Assembly (NCBI RefSeq): GCF_027580225.2
Contig: NW_027395283.1
Location: 6,390,501-6,454,500, forward strand
Direction: 5' to 3'
DNA: 64,000 nt
Source of the DNA: Misgurnus anguillicaudatus
Lineage: Eukaryota; Chordata; Actinopteri; Cypriniformes; Cobitidae
This document shows, piece by piece, positions 1-10,860 of this stretch. The number at the start of each line of letters is the position of its first letter. Position 1 is the stretch's first letter. The position numbers and the translations under genes were made by a program. The notes beneath the pieces were generated by a model. It made no database searches, had not been told where the DNA came from, and worked only from the letters and a program-made list of their open reading frames with translations.

Positions 1-201
1 TTACCCCTTTTCTGATGTGCATCTGAGAGCAACTCATTTTGGTGCTGTCTTTTTAAATGCACGTCATACCCTGACCCCTCTCCAGGTTGCAGAGGTGACA
101 CTCGGTTAAACTCCACCCTGTTCGGCCATTTTTGTAGTTTTATAGCAGAGATACTATTATCTAGCGGCACAGAAACGTTTTATTCACTCGTTATTCACAA
201 A

Positions 202-327
202 ATGTCAACAACGGAAGACTTGTCCATCCAGCCTTACATGTTCGAGCCAGAGTCGGAAACGGAGCAAGATGAAAATGAAGACGACAAACCTGCAGAACAA
301 CGTCTTGATATGAAGTTATCGCAATGA
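202..327 (+). pseudogene. P2X7-like protein, N-terminal exon fragment
   Basis: The reading frame from the ATG at 202 gives 41 residues with the segment QPYMFEPES followed by an acidic stretch. From memory this is the start of the many fish proteins annotated as P2X purinoceptor 7-like, which carry only the cysteine-rich C-terminal P2X7 module. Those proteins continue with a Trp-Cys pair just after a LSQ motif. Here LSQ is followed by TGA TGT, so TGA may be a broken Trp codon. A MITE begins 10 bases later and no further P2X7 module was seen. A dead first exon is the likeliest reading; a short real exon is less likely. Confidence 0.4.
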
Positions 328-336
328 TGTGTTAAT

Positions 337-578
337 GCCGTTTGTCAATCTGAAGGCTGCAGCCTCCGGAGGTCGCATTTCTAGACTGCATATGTCATCA
401 AGACGGTCTTATTTCAGAATGTTAATAATTATAAAGTTGACTATTATTCTTAGTTAATCGTAAGTTGTTGTAATGTGCTCATGACTTGCAAATGTAATGC
501 TCAGTTAACTTAATTAAACCAGGCTTGATGACCAAAAAGCGATCTCCCCAGGCTGCAGCCTACGGATTGAGAAACGGC
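337..578. mobile_element. MITE, copy 1 of a family also at 24905
   Basis: The ends are inverted repeats of about 28 bp: the left end reads GCCGTTTGTCAATCTGAAGG and the right end, on the other strand, GCCGTTTCTCAATCCGTAGG. The block CTGCAGCCTCCGGAGGTCGC just inside the left end recurs at 24928. No coding capacity. A target-site duplication was not convincing, so the superfamily is open. Confidence 0.6.
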
Positions 579-635
579 ACTGCTAAACCATGACCACTGT
601 GTACTTTACTTTTTTAAAAGTTATTTACAGCTTAC

Positions 636-960
636 CAAAGTGCTCTGCTCCTCGTCTCCAGAGATAGAAGTAATTGACCCCTCAATCAGACGAAGTCTCT
701 CGGCAAATCCTTCTTTATACTGGCGGAGATTGGTGAATTAGTTATCCTTGAAGTGCTTCGGGCACACAAAAATGACTTTACCCACAGATATGGGTACATT
801 TCTTACTCTCTCGTAACTTCTGCATCCTTGAGCTTGGACTACAATATCGCAGCGAGAAATAAAAAATGGCGGATTGCTCGAAGTGTTGGGCTGGGAGTCG
901 ATGTCCTTATTTGGCAATTCCGCTGCAAATACTGTGACGTAATTGTTCAAAAAACGTAAT
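636..960 (-). pseudogene. THAP-like zinc-finger exon, decayed
   Basis: Read on the minus strand the frame contains VCPKHFKDN, a stop codon, then a stretch ending in GFAERLRLIEGS. A Cys-x2-His-Phe followed some 20 residues later by a Leu-rich segment and a Gly-Ser/Pro-containing turn is the second half of a THAP domain. The first Cys pair is not in the same frame. The block ends at TTTG|GTAAGC, a usable splice donor at 636/635, so it may have been an exon. The in-frame stop argues for a relic. The identification rests on the C-x2-H-F part only. Confidence 0.33.
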
Positions 961-1039
961 AGATAAGAGACTAATTTCAACTTTTATGTACTTATAAACA
1001 CTACAAATATACAACAAAATGCATTTAAGAGCTAAGAAA

Positions 1040-1905
1040 GTGGATTTAGCATTTATATGTCTCCTTTAAATTATAGGATGCAAGCGTGGTATGGCAATCT
1101 TTCCGTCAAATTACAATCACAGCTTGCACGTCTTGTTAAAACTGCAATGAAAGTAATAGGTTTAAGAGAGTGTACATCACTTAAAATAATTTATGAATCA
1201 TTGGTTCTTAATGCTGCGTTTACACCAACCGCGTTTGAGGTGTCAAAATCACGTCTACCACGCCTAGTTTGCCGCTTGAACATTTTTAATGCATTTGCAC
1301 TTCTACAGTGAAGTAGATACGCGGCAAAAGCAAGCATTTGACGTGCTTTAGAAACAAAATCCGCTTCTTGTGGGAGGGGCAATTGTTATGCGGTTGTCTG
1401 TTTGCAAGATGGCTGATGTTGATTGTGCATTTATCGATAGAGTTACAAGTTTGTATTTGGTAACCTTACTATAGGGGGAAAATAAACGGCGCGGGTCGAA
1501 AAACGTCATGTGACCTCCAGACGCGCATCAACGCGTCTTCACATTGACTTAACATTGAAATCACTGGCGCTTCATGCCTCTACCGCGGTTGGTGTAAATG
1601 CAGCATTAGAATGCTTATCTAGTGAGTGATCCTGATCATGTTTTATTCCCAATGTATCAACTTCTGCCTTTAGGGAAACGTTTTAGAGTACCACTATGTA
1701 AGAGCAACCATTATAAAAAGTCATTTTTACAGGTGTCTGTTAATATTTTAAACAGTCAGATGTAGTTTCTTTTTTCTATTTTTTATCTCTTATTTATTCC
1801 TGTATTGTTTATGGTGTGTTGTGTGTATGATTATGTATTATTGCAGCTATGAGTCCATAACAAATTTCCTGAAAAGGACAATAAAGTATTCTCTACACTC
1901 CATCC
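1040..1905 (+). mobile_element. LINE 3' end (jockey-type RT), split by a MITE
   Basis: A frame from 1057 reads AWYGNLSVKLQSQLARLVKT, the conserved C-terminal region of jockey-superfamily reverse transcriptases; related segments lie at 14304 and 15933. The frame resumes after the MITE at about 1609 with the LLPLGKRFRVPL motif and ends near 1765. A short 3' UTR follows with AATAAAG near 1883. Several stops show that it is dead. The 5' part is missing, as is usual for 5'-truncated LINE copies. Confidence 0.7.
1209..1608. mobile_element. 400-bp MITE inside the LINE 3' end
   Basis: The left end TAATGCTGCGTTTACACCAA and the right end read from the other strand (TAATGCTGCATTTACACCAA) form terminal inverted repeats of about 25 bp that continue into CCGCG. 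The LINE frame is interrupted exactly here. Similar ends are common in fish hAT-like or Harbinger-like MITEs, but no clean duplication fixes the class. Confidence 0.65.
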
Positions 1906-1979
1906 ACACGGCACTTTTTAAGGAAAAAATGTGAAAAGATCCCTCGCATATTAGTTACATAAGGTTAAAAATACAAATT

Positions 1980-3652
1980 TAACTAAGGTTTACTACAGTG
2001 TGACTCCAAAATGTTTTAATACCTTGATATGAATTTAAGCTCATACCGCCCACCCCTACTGGCCAGCATTGGCATTTGGTCCCGTTTCTGCCACCATCAC
2101 AGGATAGGATCCACTGCTTAGGACTGCTGGGAAGCTCACACCTGTACTTCTTTCTTGACCATTTCAGTGAGTGAGGAGTCACTGACAGTCATCTTAACTG
2201 TTTCCAGTAGGGCCTGGTCCTCATCCTCAAAGAGCTGCCCCAGAGCGTTCTTTAAATAGAAAAAGGCTTTATGAAATTCACAATGATCAATACATAAAGC
2301 TTGTGTTAGTATTAATTTCCATATCCTACATGTGCTCTTGATACTTCTGGGATCCTGTCTTTGAACTGATGCTCTTCCTGCTGCAGCAGTTCTTTTTCCT
2401 CCTGGATCACATCTCCACCCTTTATTATAGAATTCACAATAGTAAATTAAAACAGTATGAATACAATAGAAAACATGTAATTATTATATGATCGTGAACA
2501 GAACTTGATTCTGCTTGCAAGTAAGACAGCATCTTCTTCAATACGGGTCCAAACAGCCTCATTCTGAATCTTGGCTTTAAATCGAACATTCAGGGCTGTA
2601 GCCACCTCAAGAAACCGCTGAAGGTCATAATTTTGTTCATACTAACAACCAGATTAAACATTCTAAAATTTTGATAATTAATTTTTATTTTGAATAGTTT
2701 AAAGCACAAACACAAGTAAATTAACTAATAAATGATTATAAATGAGCTACATACTGTGTAGTGTGGGGCGAGATCTGTCCAGATCTTTTCCTTGATATCT
2801 CTCTTGATAGCTGAATCATTTTCCTACACGTTAAATTTATTCTTGAGTTTGTCCAGGATAGGGAGAATCTGCCCTGTGGTGGCACTCTTGTCAGATAACA
2901 CACAGAGTGTAGAGTTGTGAAGGATCCTCATGGTTTCAATGAAGTCCTCACACTTCCTCATGTCATCATCTGACACTCTCTCAAGTCTGAGAAGAAAACC
3001 AGTAGTATTTTGTACCAGCAGGCATGGATGATTTGTTATTATATTTTAAAATAAATAATCTATACCTGTCTCTGTCCATTATATCCTCTTCAGCCGTGGG
3101 TCCATTGAAGCTGCCTGAATGGCAGGGTATTGTTTGAGGAAGCGCTCTATCATTAGAAAGAGGCTGTTCCATCTTGTTCTGACATCCACTTTATTAAAAC
3201 TTACCAAGAAGTCTCTGCTTTTCACACAATGACAGCACGTATCCTTGCAGACCAGTTGGCGACCGTTTTCACATTGTACAGCTTTTGTGCTGCTACATTT
3301 AGTGTGTGCCAAAACATCTTACTTTCAAAATCTGCATTCTCTTTACCGCTACATCCATGTTTGCAGCATTGTCAACTGTGACTGCAACCAATTTTGACTT
3401 TATTTCAAAATCATCTAAAATAGTATCAATCTCCTCTGCCACAGCAGGTCCTGTCTGGGAGACATAAACTGCACGTGATTCTCCCTTAACTCTGCCTCCA
3501 CTATATAATGTACAGTAACCGTGAGGTAGTGGTCTTGTGCCACACTGCTCCATCCATCAGCAGTCACTGCAACATGATCAACTGCTCTGAGCTCTTCCTT
3601 CACTTTCTCCTTTTCAATTCTATACCATGCTGGTATGAGTGTTGGAAAGATA
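1980..3652 (-). pseudogene. hAT transposase catalytic and C-terminal part, frameshifted
   Basis: Pieces in shifting frames line up with the hAT transposase core: VTADGWSS and VTVDNAANM (the first catalytic Asp region, 3550-3330), then TRWNSLFLMIERFLKQYPAI (3190-3110), a segment with DKSATTGQILP (2890-2860) and a C-terminal stretch with the WW motif near 2100. At least three frameshifts and several stops are present. No conserved C-terminal dimerisation block survives intact, so no active protein is expected. Confidence 0.6.
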
Positions 3653-4321
3653 ATCTTTGGAGGGAGGGGGGTATTTTGGGTTGAGAGTTTTTCTCATTTC
3701 CCTAAAACACTAGGGGTGTCCTCGACTGAGGAAGTTACACATGCGAATCAGAATTTTGAATCTTTCTATAGTCGACCGATAGTCGAATCATCTATGTGTG
3801 CGTGCGCATGGTTTGGGAGGGGGCCAGGTACAAATGGGTAACTTTTATTTTCTTTCACAAGCAGCACACAGAAACAACTTTCTGATAAAGTGATCAAAAC
3901 TGTCTTTCAAGTGATGAATGAAGACAAAACTGACGATAGATTTATATCTTTTTTTTAAGGTAAAATGAAAGGCAACATAAACATTTGTTAAATGATTCCT
4001 CATAACATTTTAAAGCCACGATCTACAGAACATCACACAAAGATATAACAAAAAAAATTGATAATTAAGCCTAAAAAATATTTGTCAAAAGTTAAACAAT
4101 ATTTAAAGCAACAATTGTATTGTTCTGCTCATTTAAATTACCCTTACTATATAGGTTTATAAGGAGCAGGCTTTTATTTTAATCATGTTTACCTTATTAA
4201 CTGATTGTAAGAAACTTCTTTATAAAATGATCATTTATCATTTATAAAAGGGTTTTTACATTATTTAATTTAGGCTGCCGAAAACGATTGATCATAAAAG
4301 AAAGATTAATTAATTAATTAC

Positions 4322-4765
4322 CTGTAGCCTCTGAAGCTGTGGCCGATGTCGATGCCACACTTAATGTTTCGCCGCCGTCGTCCGGGAGTTCAAAGTTGCA
4401 CCGGCTGCGGGTGCGTTAGCCGCTGTAGCTACTTTCGTTAATTTGGGGGTTCGGCTATCAAATACGTTGCACTCCTGTGCTCTTAAATACACGTTGTGTT
4501 TGACAAAGTGCTTCCTCAAGTTGGACGTATTGCCACTGCCTGCCTTGCACTTACTGTTACAAATATTGCACGCAGCATTGTCTGCATCCGACTTTGTGAA
4601 GTGTAACCACACGTTAGAACGCTTTCTGTTAGCTATTGTGTGTTTTTTGAGCAAGTTCGGGGTGTCACTTCCCACACGGTCGGTCTCGGTCTCTCTCTCG
4701 CGGGTGCATGCGCACGCTTTCGCTGCATACTCTCTCTCACGCTGGGCGCTGACATGTTCTCTCAA
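4322..4765 (-). pseudogene. hAT transposase exon 1, BED zinc finger
   Basis: From the ATG at 4765 the frame runs 148 codons into a splice donor (GCTACAG|GTAATT, cut at 4322/4321). It encodes a basic leader and then VWLHFTKSDADNAACNIC with SNLRKHFVKH downstream: the aromatic residue, Cys-x2-Cys and His-x-(3-5)-His of a BED finger, which binds the ends of hAT transposons. The exon itself is open to the donor. It counts as a pseudogene because its downstream partner is broken. Confidence 0.6.
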
Positions 4766-4770
4766 GTACC

Positions 4771-5235
4771 GAAATTGACCACTGATAGATTTTATGTGAT
4801 AATTTTATCACATAAATAAACAAAACAAGTACCTCTCTTTCCCGGGACCATTCACCACACAAACGTTCATATCCTGATCTGATGCAGATATTTCATAGGC
4901 ACACAGAGAGAGTACTGGCACTACTAGTCCATCCAAGCTCGCGCCTGTCCGGGCTCCTCTATACAGCAGAGGCTGCTGCGTCCTCCCTGGGCTTCTCGCC
5001 GCAGCTCTTTGCTGTATTCTATTGTACTGAAGTCTGGCTCGCTCCACATTGTCTGTTAGCTTAGCATAAAGATGGCGGCTGATTGTTCCTTTTTGGGAAT
5101 GTTTGTGTATTTTCGTAAGTCCCACCCACTGATCTGTAATAGGTCTGTAGTGTGAGTGGGTCCCACCCATAGCCCCCACCTTAATAAAAATGAGGAATGA
5201 GTGTTTGTAGTCCTACACCCTCAACAAAGATACAG
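4771..5235. other. 5' flank of the hAT relic, no gene seen
   Basis: GC-richer DNA with a small dyad GTGATAATTTTATCAC at 4796. Short open frames occur on both strands, but none shows a recognisable domain or splice signals. It may include the promoter of the transposase gene. Confidence 0.3.
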
Positions 5236-5294
5236 CAGTTCCTTCTTTCAATGACACAAAATGACGATTTTTACATCATTGAAAGAAGGAAGTG
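5236..5294. repeat. Short hairpin, 19-bp arms
   Basis: CAGTTCCTTCTTTCAATGA (5236-5254) and its near-exact inverse (5276-5294, 18 of 19 pairs) flank a 21-base loop. It may be the core of a small MITE whose outer ends are not clear. Confidence 0.5.
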
Positions 5295-5476
5295 CAACAC
5301 TGAAATCTGTATTTCTCCTGTCTCAGGGGAAACTGAGGGAATGATGCACGACCATTTAAAAACATGACTGGGGTTCTAATGATACAAAGCTTAATGCAAA
5401 TCGGTAAAGTGTCCCTGTAATTATACATTATTTTCACAATTTCATAATTAGGATATATCCACAACAAGATAAGCTT

Positions 5477-5482
5477 TTATTC
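5477..5482 (-). terminator. Poly(A) signal for the minus-strand exons
   Basis: AATAAA on the minus strand (in GAATAAAAGC), about 107 bases behind the stop codon at 5589. The position fits a 3' UTR end for the exons at 5677 and 5862. Confidence 0.35.
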
Positions 5483-5588
5483 TGAATATATGTGTTTTTA
5501 ATAATGTTAAAATCCTACTAATTGAATGCTGATTTAAATCCTTGGTGTTTCAAGTCAGTCGTTAGTATGAATTCAGTTCTGTTTGATC

Positions 5589-5677
5589 TTACAGAAACCC
5601 CAAGCGAAGTTCAAAGTTTAAGGACTTGACATAAAGTACACTATCATCATTTAAGACTTCAAACACAAAGTAAGAGC
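5589..5677 (-). CDS. Unidentified gene, probable last exon
   Basis: On the minus strand a strong acceptor (CATTCACCCCAG|GCTC) opens an exon of 89 bases. Read after two bases it gives 28 residues (SYFVFEVLNDDSVLYVK, then LNFELRLGFL) and a TAA stop. Codon use is ordinary and there is no repeat signature. A poly(A) signal follows. The exon needs a preceding exon ending in phase 1, whereas the exon at 5785-5862 ends in phase 0, so either another exon lies between them or one of the two is wrong. The family is not recognised; the composition suits a soluble beta-rich domain. Confidence 0.35.
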
Positions 5678-5784
5678 CTGGGGTGAATGAAAAAAACATA
5701 ACAGACTGCACAGTCAGTATATGAATATCTTCTTTATTTAGATTGACCTGTTTTTGTGAAGAAAGACAATCATATTTAATCTAC

Positions 5785-5862
5785 CTGCTCCGGTGAAAGT
5801 TCTTCATTGTACAATAACGTCAGCTGCAGGGAAAACTCTGCTTTGTGCTTATTCAGCAAGAC
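5785..5862 (-). CDS. Unidentified gene, internal exon of 26 codons
   Basis: The block lies between an acceptor (TCTGTTGTTAG|GTCTTG) and a donor (GAGCAG|GTAGAT) on the minus strand and is exactly 78 bases, phase 0 on both sides. It encodes NKHKAEFSLQLTLLYNEEL and ends SPEQ, with no stop. A perfectly open exon with both splice sites is unlikely to arise by chance inside decayed repeats. Exons further upstream (to the right) are absent and an L2-like LINE starts about 400 bases away, so the gene may have been cut off by insertions. Confidence 0.35.
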
Positions 5863-5919
5863 CTAACAACAGACATTTCTAACAAGAATATATGAAATTA
5901 ACATTATTTTACAAATAAC

Positions 5920-6070
5920 CAGGGCTGGGTTCCCCGAAACCTTCTTAGCTCTACGTTGTTCTTAAGTTGTACCTTATCGTTAATACGCGTTTCCTCGAGA
6001 CGTTCTTAGTTGTAAGTCATATGTTCGGAAGGTTGGTCTGGAGCACTCTTAGCTTTACCTTATCCCACCT
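5920..6070. repeat. Fragment of an interspersed DNA repeat
   Basis: Begins CCAGGGCTGGGTTCCCCGAA and continues with repeated TTCTTAG/TTCTTAAG motifs. This start is familiar from a common fish nonautonomous DNA transposon family. Only one end was found; the other is probably lost at the LINE boundary. Confidence 0.35.
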
Positions 6071-6295
6071 GACTCTGCTAGGGGCCATGACTGTGATAAA
6101 AGCTTGTGTGCATAGCAGTCTATATAATTAAATATCTGTAAAAAAAGCAATAGCCTACACTCTGTGTTCAATAAGGCACATTTATTTTAATTTTAAAGAA
6201 TAAACATTCACATAATTAGCCATCCTTACACTGATGTTTGTTGGCTTTTTAATTATATTTTAAAAGCCAGAGGCTTCCCAGAGGATTTTCACAAG

Positions 6296-7447
6296 ATGGC
6301 GCCGTTGTGTGTGGCACGCCGTCTGCTGACTGCCCTCTCGTTTATTAATTTTATGATGTTTTATTTATCTCTCTTAATCACTGACTGTAATATGTTGCTG
6401 ACCTATGACCGCCATAGTTTGTTAAATATTCGCATGACTATGGACTTTGCCAAGTGCGACATTGCTGTGCCTGGCCGTTTTCCTCTACCTGCCTTCTCAC
6501 ATCTCCCTACTCACCTGTGCTGGCATCCCGGTGATCTCCCCGGGAGGCGGCGGCGTCGGAGGAAACGCGGCAAGCGGGGTGGCACCGCTGTGCGGCTGAA
6601 ACTACTTGCACGGATTTCACCTTCGAGTTTCTGTCCTATGCCAGCCACCAAACGCACCCTTCGGGGTCTTGTGTGGGCACCTCGACGGTGGCTACGACCC
6701 GTTGTTCCATCCTTTTCGGCCGTGCAGCACTGTGATCTTTCCCCCCGTTTTCAACGCCGCGGAGTGAATCTCCTCAACCTCCGGTCACTCAGCCGTTCTA
6801 CACAGCCAGAAACAGTTGTTTCGCTACCCAAAGTGGCTTTGATCAATGCACGGTCAGTGATCAATAAGACATTTTTATTAAATGATTTCTTCACATCTCA
6901 CACACTGGATATTTTATTCATTACCGAAACTTGGATTAAACCTGGTGAGTTAAGCCCTTTTACTGAACTGGTTCCTCATGACTGTAATTTTTTTAATTCT
7001 CCGAGGCTATCTGGCCGCGGTGGGGGTCTTGCAGCGGTGTTTAGAAACTCATATTCCTGTCGCTGTTTATCATCTAGTCCTCGTCGCACCTTTGAACTGC
7101 TGTTGCTTCAGCCTGTATTAAACGTTTCTGTGTTATTTGTTTTGATCTACCGCCCGCCGCAACCAAACAAGGATTTTCTCACTGAGTTCGCTGAATTTTT
7201 GGGGGATATTGTTACCAGCTACGATAGAATTTTAATATTGGGAGATTTTAATATCCATGTGTGCTGTGACTCTAAGTTACTCTCTAAAGAGTTTCGAAGT
7301 CTTATTGACTCGTTCGATTTTGATCAATGGGTGTCTGGCCCCACTCATATTCAAGGTCATACTCTGGACTTACTCCTATCACGTGGTTTACCTGTATTGG
7401 ACATTAACTCATTCACCGCCATTGACGAGTTATCTCGTCAATTATGA
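6296..7447 (+). pseudogene. LINE endonuclease domain, 383-codon open frame
   Basis: The frame starts with a hydrophobic segment, then an Arg/Lys cluster (RRRRRRKRGKRGG, about residue 85), then an apurinic-type endonuclease from about residue 180: NARSVINK, ITETWI, SGRGGG, IYRPPQP, LGDFNIHV and GHTLDLLLSRG in the right order. These correspond to the Asn, Glu, Gly-rich, Tyr and Asp-Asn metal and DNA-contact boxes that nick the target site. The final SDH box, which holds the catalytic His, is missing because the frame runs out at the insertion near 7440. An enzyme made from it would lack a key residue. Confidence 0.75.
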
Positions 7448-7862
7448 GTTAATATTTAACTAATAAACATGCCTTTCTGGACGAATTTCAAAGTGAAAGT
7501 GTAATACCGCTTTTATCCACTGGATGGCGCCAAACCGCCAATTTATCAAAAACGGAAGTTAAAAAGATTTAAATCATTTTGAACTGCCTTTATGTTTGAT
7601 AGTCATTCTGAGTCTGATCTCTAACATAAATTCCTTTACAAAAACGCATTTTTTTAAGCTTTTTGCTCAAAATGTTGTATTTTTTAAGAGAAATATCCAT
7701 ATTTCAGTGGTCAAATTAAGTGGAAAAAATAAATATATAATGAAACGTTTTTTCCCCATTTTGTTTGTTTGTTTGTTTGTTTGTTGTTTGTTTGAAAGCA
7801 GAGGGTGTGTTCTTTAATTTGATATAATTTGTATGTTTATATATTTATAGAAGATAATTTTT
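7440..7862. repeat. Insertion inside the LINE, includes a TTTG microsatellite
   Basis: The inserted block starts with a small dyad (ATTGACGAGTTATCTCGTCA) and is AT-rich without coding content. A (TTTG)n tract lies at about 7763-7797. The right junction to the LINE is near 7860. Probably a nonautonomous DNA element; its far end was not matched. Confidence 0.4.
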
Positions 7863-7877
7863 CCTGCAAGGAATTTT

Positions 7878-8709
7878 GTGAAACTTTTGTTAAAATCACA
7901 AAAATGCAGGTGGGCAACTTTTCTCAAAAAGGCTGACAAACTTGCTTTTAAGTCTATACTAGAGTGTTTAGATGAACTGAAACTTTTTCTCGCTAGTAAT
8001 TTCTTATGTCTTAATGAGAGCAAGTCTGAAATCATTTTGTTTGGTTCAAATGATCACAGTCCTCCTGATGTTGAACTTGACACTCTGTGTGAGAAATCTG
8101 GGTTTTTTGCTTGATAACAGCCTTAAGCTTGATAAGCAGATAGGTGCTGTGGTAAAGTCTTGTTTCTATCATCTGCGCCTCATAGCAAAAGTTAAACCCT
8201 TTCTGACTGATAAGAACCTTGAAACTGTTATGCATGCATTTATATCGTCCCGTCTTGATTATTACAACTCTCTGTACATTGGTGCCTCTCAGTCTTGCAT
8301 TTCACGATTACAGCTTGTTCAAAATGCTGCCGCCCGGCTCCTAAAAGGAAAGCGTAAAAGCGAACACATCACACCAGTTTTAATTTCGCTTCATTGGTTA
8401 CCTGTCAAGTACAGGATTGATTTTAAAGTTTTGATTTTTGTTTATAAGTCTTTGAGGAACCAGGCACCACAGTACTTATCAGAACTTCTGCACCGGCCAT
8501 CTCAGTCTAGAGCTCTTAGATCTGGACATTCTGATTTATTGTTTGTCCCTAGAACTAGGCTTAAAAACAGGGGTGACCGCGCTTTCGCGGTCATTGGTCC
8601 GAAGTTATGGAACAGTCTCCCGGCCCACATAAAAGCTGCTCAAACACTCTCTATTTTTAAATCTGCCCTGAAAACGTACTTTTTCTCGTTGGCATTTAAT
8701 GTTATTTGA
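7878..8709 (+). pseudogene. LINE reverse transcriptase, C-terminal part
   Basis: Two overlapping frames (7878-8114 and 8014-8709, one shift near 8090) give the thumb and connection region of an L2-group reverse transcriptase: LCLNESKSEIILF, NLGFLLDNSLKLDKQI, HAFISSRLDYYNSL, LQLVQNAAARLLKGK, SLHWLPVKYRIDFK and GPKLWNSLPAHIK. All are in family order, and the second frame stays open to its natural stop. The palm with the YADD box is not present in this copy. Confidence 0.8.
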
Positions 8710-8850
8710 TACTAGCTGTTGTGTTTTACCTTATTTTTATTTTTAAATTGTTTTATCTAATTTTGTTCTCGTCTCTGTAAAGCACTTTGGTCAATTTTAA
8801 ATTGTTTTTAAATGTGCTATACAAATAAACTTGTATTGTATTGTATTGTA

Positions 8851-9797
8851 TATTTTCCAAAGGAACATCAGCTGCGTGAACTATTAAATGCTACAGGCTA
8901 AAGAAACTATTTAAAGAGAATGATTTTGGGTGGAGAAGTGGGTGAAACTAAGGCATCTATACAGCGAATAGTATCACTATTTCATGTATATGCTTTTTAT
9001 CTGTGAAATCTTTAGCCTACCGGCTAGTATTTTAGCTGCAAATAAATAAATCAAGTAAAAATCGCATGCCACAGGGGCACATTCAGCAGACTTTTTTGAG
9101 TTAGTTTCAACGGAGCAGCCCCACAATTCATCTGACTGGCTTCTCTTTCTTTCTTTATCTCTGCATGGTAAAATATGTTTCTAAAATAGTAAAATTACTT
9201 TACTTAGTAAGAGGTTGTTTCGCTTTCTTAAAGTTAAAAATATATTATTAGAACAAAAAAGAAAGAACAGAAAGATTTATTGAATGAGGCCGATAATAAA
9301 AAACAGCAATATATCGGTCAACCACTAGACTTGATACCTTATAACAAGACATTTGTTTTGTTTAGCTTTGCATTAACAAAATAAATTAGGCTATATAACA
9401 AGAAGCTAACAAAACTCTCAAACTCTCAAATCTAAATAACACGCGAGCCGGTGGACAAAAACAGACAACCTGACATAAACTCAAAATCAGGGAACTACAC
9501 TAACCTTTTTCACTGGTGGCACTTGCGCTACTAACTTTTTCAGTTACTGGCGGAAAAAATTATTTGGTCGCACAAATTAGTTATATTATATTATGGATAA
9601 TAATGAACAATAATGAAACTGTATTGCATACAGATGTGCTTTTAATTTTACTTTACTCTTTTAAACCACACGTCGCCTTGTTTTTTTTTAACGTTGCAGT
9701 GTTTCCCCCAGATCTGAACTTTACTTGTGGTGGTAGCTGGTGAAAAGGGCAATCATTACCCACCGACAAAAAAATTGTCTACTATACATGTGACAAA
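8851..9797. other. No gene seen; ends of two DNA repeats
   Basis: AT-rich DNA. The segment near 9300-9330 ends with a motif that on the other strand reads CTAGTGGTTGACCGATATAT, a typical repeat end. CAGTGTTTCCCCCAGATCTG at 9697 looks like a hAT-type left end. Neither has a matching partner in the window. Confidence 0.3.
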
Positions 9798-10860
9798 GAA
9801 CTACACTGTAAAAAAAAGTTGACTTAAAGGGGCAATAAGTAGGATTTTAAGTGTTTTATTAATCAAAATCAATGTCTTTATTCATAAATATGTCCTCGTT
9901 GGTGTCAAATGGCCTCTGCCAGTGATCTGACTTTTATTTGTAAGCTTAGAATTTCTTCTCTTCACTTACATTGAATGGGTAAGTCCAAGGAGGCATCCAT
10001 GTCGTTCCGCCGTATTGATAAACTATAATAACAGAGAGGGACAAAAAGCACTAGCCTACCAACGCGTTTCCACAACGCGTTTTCATTCAGAACACGTGAA
10101 CCAGCTGCAACAGACAAGGAGATCAGCGATTACATAACGGCTACCGTAGTTGAAACACGCATTTGGAAAGGGGAGGAGCTACTAAGCACTGTTCGTTTGA
10201 ATGCAAAATACAATTCCACCACTAGATGGGGGTAGATCCTACTGATTGCCCCTTTAACTTAAATTTTCAAGGCAACTTGCTGCACAGCTTTTTTGAGTTT
10301 ACTCAACTCTTGGATGATGTAGTTCACCTAACTCAAATTACTGAGTAATGTCAACTTACACCAAAAAGTTTAACCAACTTAAACTGATTAGGTAATAAGC
10401 AAATTTCTATGTTTACTCAACTAGTGACTAAGTTGGGTAAAGAGTAATTTAGTATATCGAAATTTAACTAATCTACATGTTTTGGACTATGGGAGTGTAC
10501 ACATAAACCAGAGACCTTTTTGCTGTGAGGCAACAATGATGCGCGCTAACTCGTTGTGCTGCCCTCTACACTGAACACACACTTCTCAATCATGGTAACA
10601 ATGAACAAACATAATTCTTTAAAAATTACTCTAAATACAACATATAACTAACATTAACAACGTAAGAACATAAATAAATCCAGCAAACATTAAAACAGTC
10701 ATCTTTTTTAGAAAAAAATGTACCAAAGAAGTGAACATGTCGCAATGCATGCTGGGAACCTTTCCGACCATTGTTTTTTTTAATTGCTTGTTCAGATTAC
10801 TCAGTTTGGCAAGTTGGGTGAACGAATTGGACAAAAACTTATACATCTAAGTCCAGTCAA
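9798..10860. repeat. DNA repeat interrupted by a TTAA MITE
   Basis: The stretch starting CTACACTGTAAAAAAAAGTT at 9801 continues after the MITE with ACTTAAATTTTCAAGGCAAC at 10258, so the two parts were once joined. Recurring TTACTCAACT and AAGTTGGGTAA words fill the middle. The right limit near 10860 is approximate. Confidence 0.4.
9828..10253. mobile_element. 426-bp MITE flanked by TTAA
   Basis: The left end AGGGGCAATAAGTAGGAT and the right end on the other strand AGGGGCAATCAGTAGGAT are inverted repeats. TTAA stands directly outside both ends (9824-9827 and 10254-10257). The host repeat reads continuously when the element and one TTAA are removed. TTAA duplication is the mark of piggyBac and Kolobok transposition. 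Confidence 0.75.

Larger units (their letters stand above)
1906..4770 (-). mobile_element. Decayed autonomous hAT element (ZBED-like transposase)
   Basis: The minus strand holds both halves of a hAT transposase of the ZBED1-like group: a BED zinc-finger exon at 4765-4322 and the catalytic and dimerisation part from about 3652 down to 1980. The two are separated by about 670 bp that contain a donor site and unrelated repeat sequence. Terminal inverted repeats of the element were not identified, so the limits are those of the coding relics. Confidence 0.6.
6250..8850 (+). mobile_element. L2-like LINE, rearranged, with TTGTA-type 3' tail
   Basis: One retrotransposon copy with its endonuclease at the 5' side and the end of its reverse transcriptase at the 3' side. 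It closes with a short UTR and the tandem tail (TTGTA)n at about 8830-8849, typical of L2/CR1-group LINEs. The central reverse-transcriptase core, including the catalytic YADD box, is missing and replaced by about 400 bp of unrelated DNA. The copy is therefore dead. Confidence 0.8.

Noticed and set aside
3705..3850. TAGGGGTGTCCTCGACTG as the left end of another hAT element
   Set aside because: No matching right end or duplication found in the window; it may be a fragment in the hAT intron.
4443..4778. 111-codon plus-strand frame
   Set aside because: Shadow of the BED-finger exon on the other strand.
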